Positions 59,815 through 64,000 of a DNA stretch of 64,000 nucleotides are shown here, piece after piece. A program made the translations under genes and the position numbers. The notes under the pieces were generated by a model. It had not been told where the DNA came from. It did not search any database and worked only from the letters and a program-made list of their open reading frames with translations. This DNA is from Chamaecyparis obtusa (lineage: Eukaryota; Streptophyta; Pinopsida; Cupressales; Cupressaceae): assembly GCA_027943335.1 (NCBI GenBank), contig BSBK01002798.1, positions 1,364,001 through 1,428,000 of the forward strand, given 5' to 3'. Within the stretch, counting starts at the first letter, position 1. Each line of letters begins with the position of its first letter.

Positions 59815-61430
59815 ATTCAGTCTAGAAGACCAATTGAAGCTGAACATGAGTTCAACTTCTCCCTTGTTACTACCTTTATAAACATATCTACTAGATTATC
59901 ATATGTATGTATCTTTTCTAGCTTTAACTTTCCATCATCCAAAATTGACCGAATGAAATGGTACTACAACTGTATGTGTTTTGTCTTTGAGTGCAAAGCA
60001 GAATTCTTCACAAGATGAATGGCACTTTGGCTATCTGTATGTAGAAAATTACCCATCTGTGGATGTCCCAATTCTTCCATGAAGAATTGAAGCCATATCA
60101 TCTCCTTGGCTACCTCTATAGCAACAACATACTTTGCCTCTATAGTGGATAAAGCAACCACCTTTTGTAGTCAAGAAATCCAACTCACTATTATCCCACC
60201 AATAGTAAATACATAGCCTGTAGTACTCCACCTGCTATCTATATCTCCTACCAAATCTAAGTCAACATAGCCTTGTATAGTAGCAGTAGATCCCCCAAAG
60301 TGTAAAAACTTACTGGATGTACCTCTCAAATATCTAAGAATCCATTTGACTGCATTCCAATGCTCAATACTAGGGTGACTCATATATCGGCTAACGACTT
60401 CCACTACATGTGCAATATCTGGCCTAGTACATACCATAGCATACATTAAGCTCCCTAAAGCTGAAGCATAAGGTACCTTGGACATTTTAGGCTCTTCTTC
60501 TGATGTCTTAGGACACATCTCCTTAGTCAATTTCAAATGACGAGGCAAAGGTGTGCTGACAACTTTGGCATTCTCCATAGAGAAATGTTGCAACACCTTC
60601 TCAATATAATCAACTTGAGATAGAGACAACTTCCTATTTTTCCTATCTTTGCAAATTTTTGTACCAAGGATTTGTTTTTTTTCCCCCAAATCCTTCATAA
60701 CAAATGAATGTGCTAATTGTTGTTTCAACCCCTTAATGTGATCCATGTTAGACCCAGCTACAAGCATATCATCAACATGTAAACATAAAATAATGTAGCT
60801 GTCATCATCCAACCTCTTAAAATAAACACAATGGTTAGAATGACACCGAATGTATCCATGCTCATTCATAAAAGTGTCAAATTTAATATACCATTGCCAA
60901 GGTGCTTACTTCAAGCCATATAAACTCTTCTGCAATCTACACACCAAATTATCCTTACCCTTGACCTCAAATCCTTGTGGCTATACCATATATATTTCTT
61001 CATCCAAATCACCATGAAGAAAATATATTTTAACATCAAGCTACTCTAAATGCAAATCTTCAGTAGCCACAAGACTTAAAATAGTACAGATAGAAGTCAT
61101 TTTAACAACGGGAGAAAATATCTCATCAAAATCAATACCCTTTTTCTGTGCAAATCCTTTTACAACTAACCTGGCTTTAAATATTTTCTTACCTCCATCC
61201 TCTTCTTTTATCCTGTAAACCCATTTATTCTGTAAAGCCCTTTTACCTGTAGGTAACTTACATAAATCCCATATTTGATTTTGTAGCAAAGAGTCCATTT
61301 CATCTATCATTGCAGACTCCCACTGATTCTTTGTATCCACCTGCACAACTTCATTATAACATTCAGGTTCACCAGCATCTGTTAATAAAATAGAATACAA
61401 GGAGGGAGAGAATCTATCTGGAGGTCTACT
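59815..61430 (-). pseudogene. pol: Copia reverse transcriptase and RNase H, broken
   Basis: 61041-61400 holds the RT start (W-ESAMIDEMDSLLQNQIWDL, NKWVYRIKEEDGGKKIFKAR, LVVKGFAQKKGIDFDEIFSP). 60171-60869 holds the palm with ILCLHVDDMLVAGS, where HVDD replaces the family's YVDD, and the connection GSLMYAMVCTRPDIAHVVEV. RNase H follows with VALSTIEAKYVVAIE (catalytic Glu), HTDSQSAIHLVKN (Asp) and SKTKHIQL (His region), ending near 59815. Frames are interrupted at about 61.0 and 60.17 kb. Confidence 0.9.
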
Positions 61431-61574
61431 TAGCCTTGTTAACCATCTAACATTTACTAGGGTTTGTGGTATTTGTTGTTGCTATTGTTGTGGAGCATAA
61501 TGAACTACTGGAACATCATCTTTTGGAGTATCATCTAGTACTACATAATCATTTTCTTTCTTCTCATGCTGTTG

Positions 61575-62330
61575 CTATAGATCTTTGTACAACACCTTCT
61601 CATTGAATATGACATCCCTGCTTCTTACAATTTTATTATTTTCAAAATCCCAAAGCCTATAAGCAAATTCATCAATGCCATATCCAAAAAATACACATTT
61701 CTTTGACTTAGCTTCCATCTTGGTTCTATTTTCAGAATCTATGTGTGTAAAAGCTTCACAACCAAAGGTTTTTAGAAAAGAATAACTCACCTTCTTACCA
61801 GTCCATGCTTCCTCTGGAATACCATAGTCCAAAGGAGTAGAGGGGCCTCTATTGGTTAAATAAACAACAATGTTCACAACATCTAACCACATGTTTTTGG
61901 GTAGCCTAGCATGCAACCTCATACTCCTTGCACACTCCATTATTGTCCTATTCATGCGTTTAGCCACTCTATTTTCTTGTGGAGTCCTTGGTATAGTTTT
62001 CTACCTACGAATACCATTAGAGGAACAATAATCTTTAAATTTTGTGTTGCAATACTCACCACCATTATCAGATATGAGAAATTTTAACCTCTTACTAGTC
62101 TCATTCTCAACCAAGCATTTTCATTTCTTAAAAGTTTGAAATACATCATATTTCTGTCTAAGGAAATCAATCCATACTTTTCTTGTTGCATCATCCATAA
62201 ATGTAACATAATATAGAGAGCCACCAAGGGAAGAAACTTGAGCTGGTCCCCATACATTTATATGCACAAGCTCTAATCTCTCATTTTTCTTTTCCTTCCC
62301 ACTCTTTACAAAACTAACTCTCTTTTTGTG
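61575..62330 (-). pseudogene. int: Copia integrase, N-terminally truncated
   Basis: The - frame has KRVSFVKSGKEKKNERLELV, VHINVWGPAQVSSLGGS (first catalytic Asp changed to Asn in HINVWGP), FMDDATRKVWIDFLRQK, a stop-broken stretch carrying the second Asp (SDNGGEY-like, near 62.06 kb), then open 61575-61967 with AKRMNRTIMECARSMRLHAR, TPLDYGIPEEAWTGKKVSYS and KTFGCEAFTHI. The lost zinc module and abrupt start mark the truncation. Confidence 0.88.
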
Positions 62331-62830
62331 GGATACCATACTGACATATGATGTAGTTCAAAATGAACATAGAGATTTTCTTTCCAGTTGCTTGAGTCAA
62401 AGGAAATGCTTCTACCCATTTTGTGAAATAGTCTATAGCTGTGATGATATGGGTATGTCCATTGGAAGAATGTGGATATATAACACCTATCAGATCAAAT
62501 GCCCATAGTTGAAAAGGCCATTGCGTAGTAAAGGGAATCAGATCTCTCCCTGATGCATGAATCAAGTTCCCATGTACTTGACACTGTTGACAGTTCTTAG
62601 CATATTTGATAGCCTCTTTTTCCATCTTAGGCCAATAGTACCCATCTCTAATAAGTTTTTGAGCTAGTGTTAAACCATTGGAATGTGATCCACATATACC
62701 GTCATGGACTTAGTCTAATGCATGTTGAGACTCTTCATGTTCTAAACACCTAAGAAGTGTACCATCTAGACTCCATTTGTATAGATCATTACCAATGATG
62801 ACATATCGGGATGCATTTCAGGTAAGGTAT
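62331..62830 (-). pseudogene. int: Integrase N-terminal half of element C
   Basis: The - frame reads the HHCC zinc module (VHDGICGSHSNGLTLAQKL ... NCQQCQVHG) followed by the catalytic core start LWAFDLIGVIYP, with the first Asp, and HIITAIDYFTKWVEAFPL, up to ICQYGIP, where copia sequence begins. The second Asp and the Glu are in the lost portion. Confidence 0.88.
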
Positions 62831-63400
62831 CATTTCTCATGGTGGTTGAAGTTATCAGGGATGATTTGGTCTTTAAGGTAGGAGTATATTTTTTTGTATA
62901 TGGAGGAATCATGACCAACAATAGTGCAGATCATGTGGGTTTCAGGGGAATCATATGCAGGAAATGACAATGCTTCCACCAGGAACTCATAGCGTAGCTC
63001 ATGTTTGGGCTGTTGTAGTAGAGATGATAGTGTTTCCATAGCATCAACAACCTTGTTCTCCATTCTAGGAATTTTCTCAAATGTGATATATATGAAATAC
63101 TTCTTTAAGTCATCTACCATGCATTTGTATGGAACAAGTTTTTCATCTTTTGTGTGGTACACATCATTGAATTGGTGTATGACTAGCTGTGAGTCTCTAT
63201 GAATGTGTAATTCTATTACTCACCACTCAATTGCTATCTTCATTCTGTTAAGAAGGGATTCATATTCAACAATATTGTTTGTGCAAGGAAATTTGATTTT
63301 GAATGCTTTAGGTATTGAATAACCTTGTGGTGTTATGAATAGTATGCTTGCTCCAGATCCATTCTATGTGTAAGATCCATCAAAGAAAAGACACCAAGTC
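62831..63400 (-). pseudogene. Archaeal-type RNase H of element C
   Basis: It starts with WCLFFDGSYT (first Asp) at the end of the preceding open frame, then SGASILFITPQGYSIP, NNIVEYESLLNRMK (Glu), HRDSQLVIHQF (Asp; near 63.2 kb) and KIPRMENKVVDAMETL, where the usual H-A-D is changed to V-D-A. It sits after the conventional RNase H and before integrase, the standard Tat/Ogre order. It is broken by stops near 63.23 and 62.83 kb. Confidence 0.82.
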
Positions 63401-64000
63401 CTAGAAGATATGTTCATGATGGATGAATTAGGAAATTCCATCTGCAATGGTGTCTCATCAAATATTGGTGCTTTAGCTAACTGATCTACAATGACTTGTC
63501 CTTTGATATCTTTCCTTTCAAGATATTCTATGTCAAACTCACTCAACAACATCACCCATTTAGCTAATCTACCTATGAGGGAAGCTTTGCTTAGTAGGTG
63601 CTTTAGTGGATCAATTTTAGCTACTAGTTGTGTTGTATGAGCTAACATGTAGTGTCTCAACTTTTGTGATGCAAAGATGACAACTAGAAACACCTTTTTG
63701 ATCATGGAATAGTTCTTCTCATAAGCTACCAATGTTCTGTTGATGTAGTAAATAGCTCTTTCTTTCTTGTTATCATCATGTTGTGCTAGTAATGCCCCCA
63801 GTGATGTATCTGTAGTGGAGACAGATAGGATCAATGGCTTCCCTTGAATAGGAGGCATCATAATAGGAGGATTTGCCAAATATTACTTGATATGATTAAA
63901 GTTATTTTCACATTCCTCATTCCATGAAAAAGCCACACCTTTATGTAATGTTTTTGTGAAAGGTTGTGATATGTTAGCTAGTTGAGCTATGAAACATCTA
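63364..64000 (-). pseudogene. pol: RT end and RNase H of element C, partial
   Basis: From the window edge the - frame reads the RT thumb/connection (CFIAQLANISQPFTKTLHKG, VAFSWNEECENNF), a TAA-containing step, then RNase H (open 63364-63879) with PLILSVSTTDTSLGALLAQH (Asp context altered to TTD), ERAIYYINRTLVAYEKNYSM and LAKWVMLLSEFDIEYLERK. The RT palm lies beyond the window. Confidence 0.88.

Larger units (their letters stand above)
59276..62330 (-). mobile_element. Copia element (TNT 1-94/Tork-like), 5'-truncated
   Basis: A 3' LTR, polypurine tract, RNase H, RT and most of integrase of a Ty1/copia element are present on the - strand. Gag, protease, the integrase zinc domain and the 5' LTR are missing. 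On the right it ends within integrase, directly abutting gypsy integrase of element C, so the missing parts of both elements were probably lost in one deletion. Confidence 0.88.
52235..64000 (-). mobile_element. Element C: Tat/Grande-like gypsy element with pol, partial
   Basis: It starts with an LTR related to that of E1b (52235-53363) and has the same polypurine tract, antisense PMD gene, intergenic region and post-integrase motif. Unlike E1b it also has integrase, archaeal-type RNase H, RNase H and the end of RT, running off the window at 64000; gag and the 5' LTR lie outside. It inserted in the LINE fragment that ends at 52234 (flank GCTAC; the partner duplication is outside). A truncated copia element replaces part of its integrase. 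Its LTR is more decayed than those of E1b. Confidence 0.9.

Noticed and set aside
1..64000. tRNA, rRNA, other structured RNA genes, or intact host exons
   Set aside because: No cloverleaf-like, rRNA-like or conserved cellular protein sequence was seen on either strand. Weak RNA genes could be missed without a covariance-model search.

Overview
This window looks like nuclear DNA from a plant with a large, repeat-filled genome. It is AT-rich, has no intact host gene that I can recognise, and almost every base that can be explained belongs to plant-type retrotransposons: Ty3/gypsy of the Tat/Ogre/Grande type, Ty1/copia of the TNT 1-94 (Tork-like) type, and an L1-like LINE with a C-terminal RNase H. 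A gymnosperm is my guess, from the very long, decayed, nested elements. The sequence does not prove it.

Layout. (1) 958-28060 is one LTR retrotransposon (called E1 here), + orientation. It is bounded by LTRs 958-2066 and 27022-28060 and the 5-bp target duplication ATAGT. It has a degraded gag-like region but no RT or integrase. (2) Inside E1 lies 4192-18788 (E1b), - orientation, with LTRs 17551-18788 and 4192-5428 and target duplication GAAAC. It has gag, protease and a G-patch linker, has lost RT-RNase H-integrase, and carries an oppositely transcribed plant-mobile-domain (PMD) ORF on the + strand. A 3.5-kb repeat (A, 22261 to about 25.8 kb) also sits inside E1. (3) 29220-32731 plus 51852-52234 are two pieces of one L1-like LINE on the - strand, split by E2. 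(4) E2, 32732-51851, - orientation, is a gypsy element with about 3.25-kb LTRs, target duplication TTTCC, and a gag-protease-RNase H-RT-RNase H-integrase series. Its 5' LTR is itself interrupted by a 3.3-kb solo-LTR-like element (B, 47342-50650, target duplication ATATA), and carries a further 1.75-kb segment missing from the other LTR. (5) From 52235 to beyond the window end is element C, - orientation, a relative of E1b that keeps pol and has the same antisense PMD ORF. Its integrase is broken by a 5'-truncated copia element (59276 to about 62330).

How the parts relate. E1b (pol lost) and C (pol kept) look like a non-autonomous derivative and an autonomous-type relative. Both place a PMD gene head-on against gag-pol, as known for Grande-type elements. 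By eye the LTR pairs agree at about 97% (E1b), about 94% outside one large indel (E1) and about 90% (E2), so E2 looks oldest and E1b youngest, consistent with E1b lying inside E1. All coding regions carry stops or frameshifts. Many stops are TAG or TGA where the sister copy has CAG or CGA, as expected from decay of methylated cytosines.

I found no tRNA, rRNA, CRISPR or clear cellular gene. The most unusual observations are the extra RNase H placed before RT in E2, a shared motif in the 5' leaders of the two opposed genes of E1b, and a conserved hairpin-like motif after integrase at which two elements have lost their pol.
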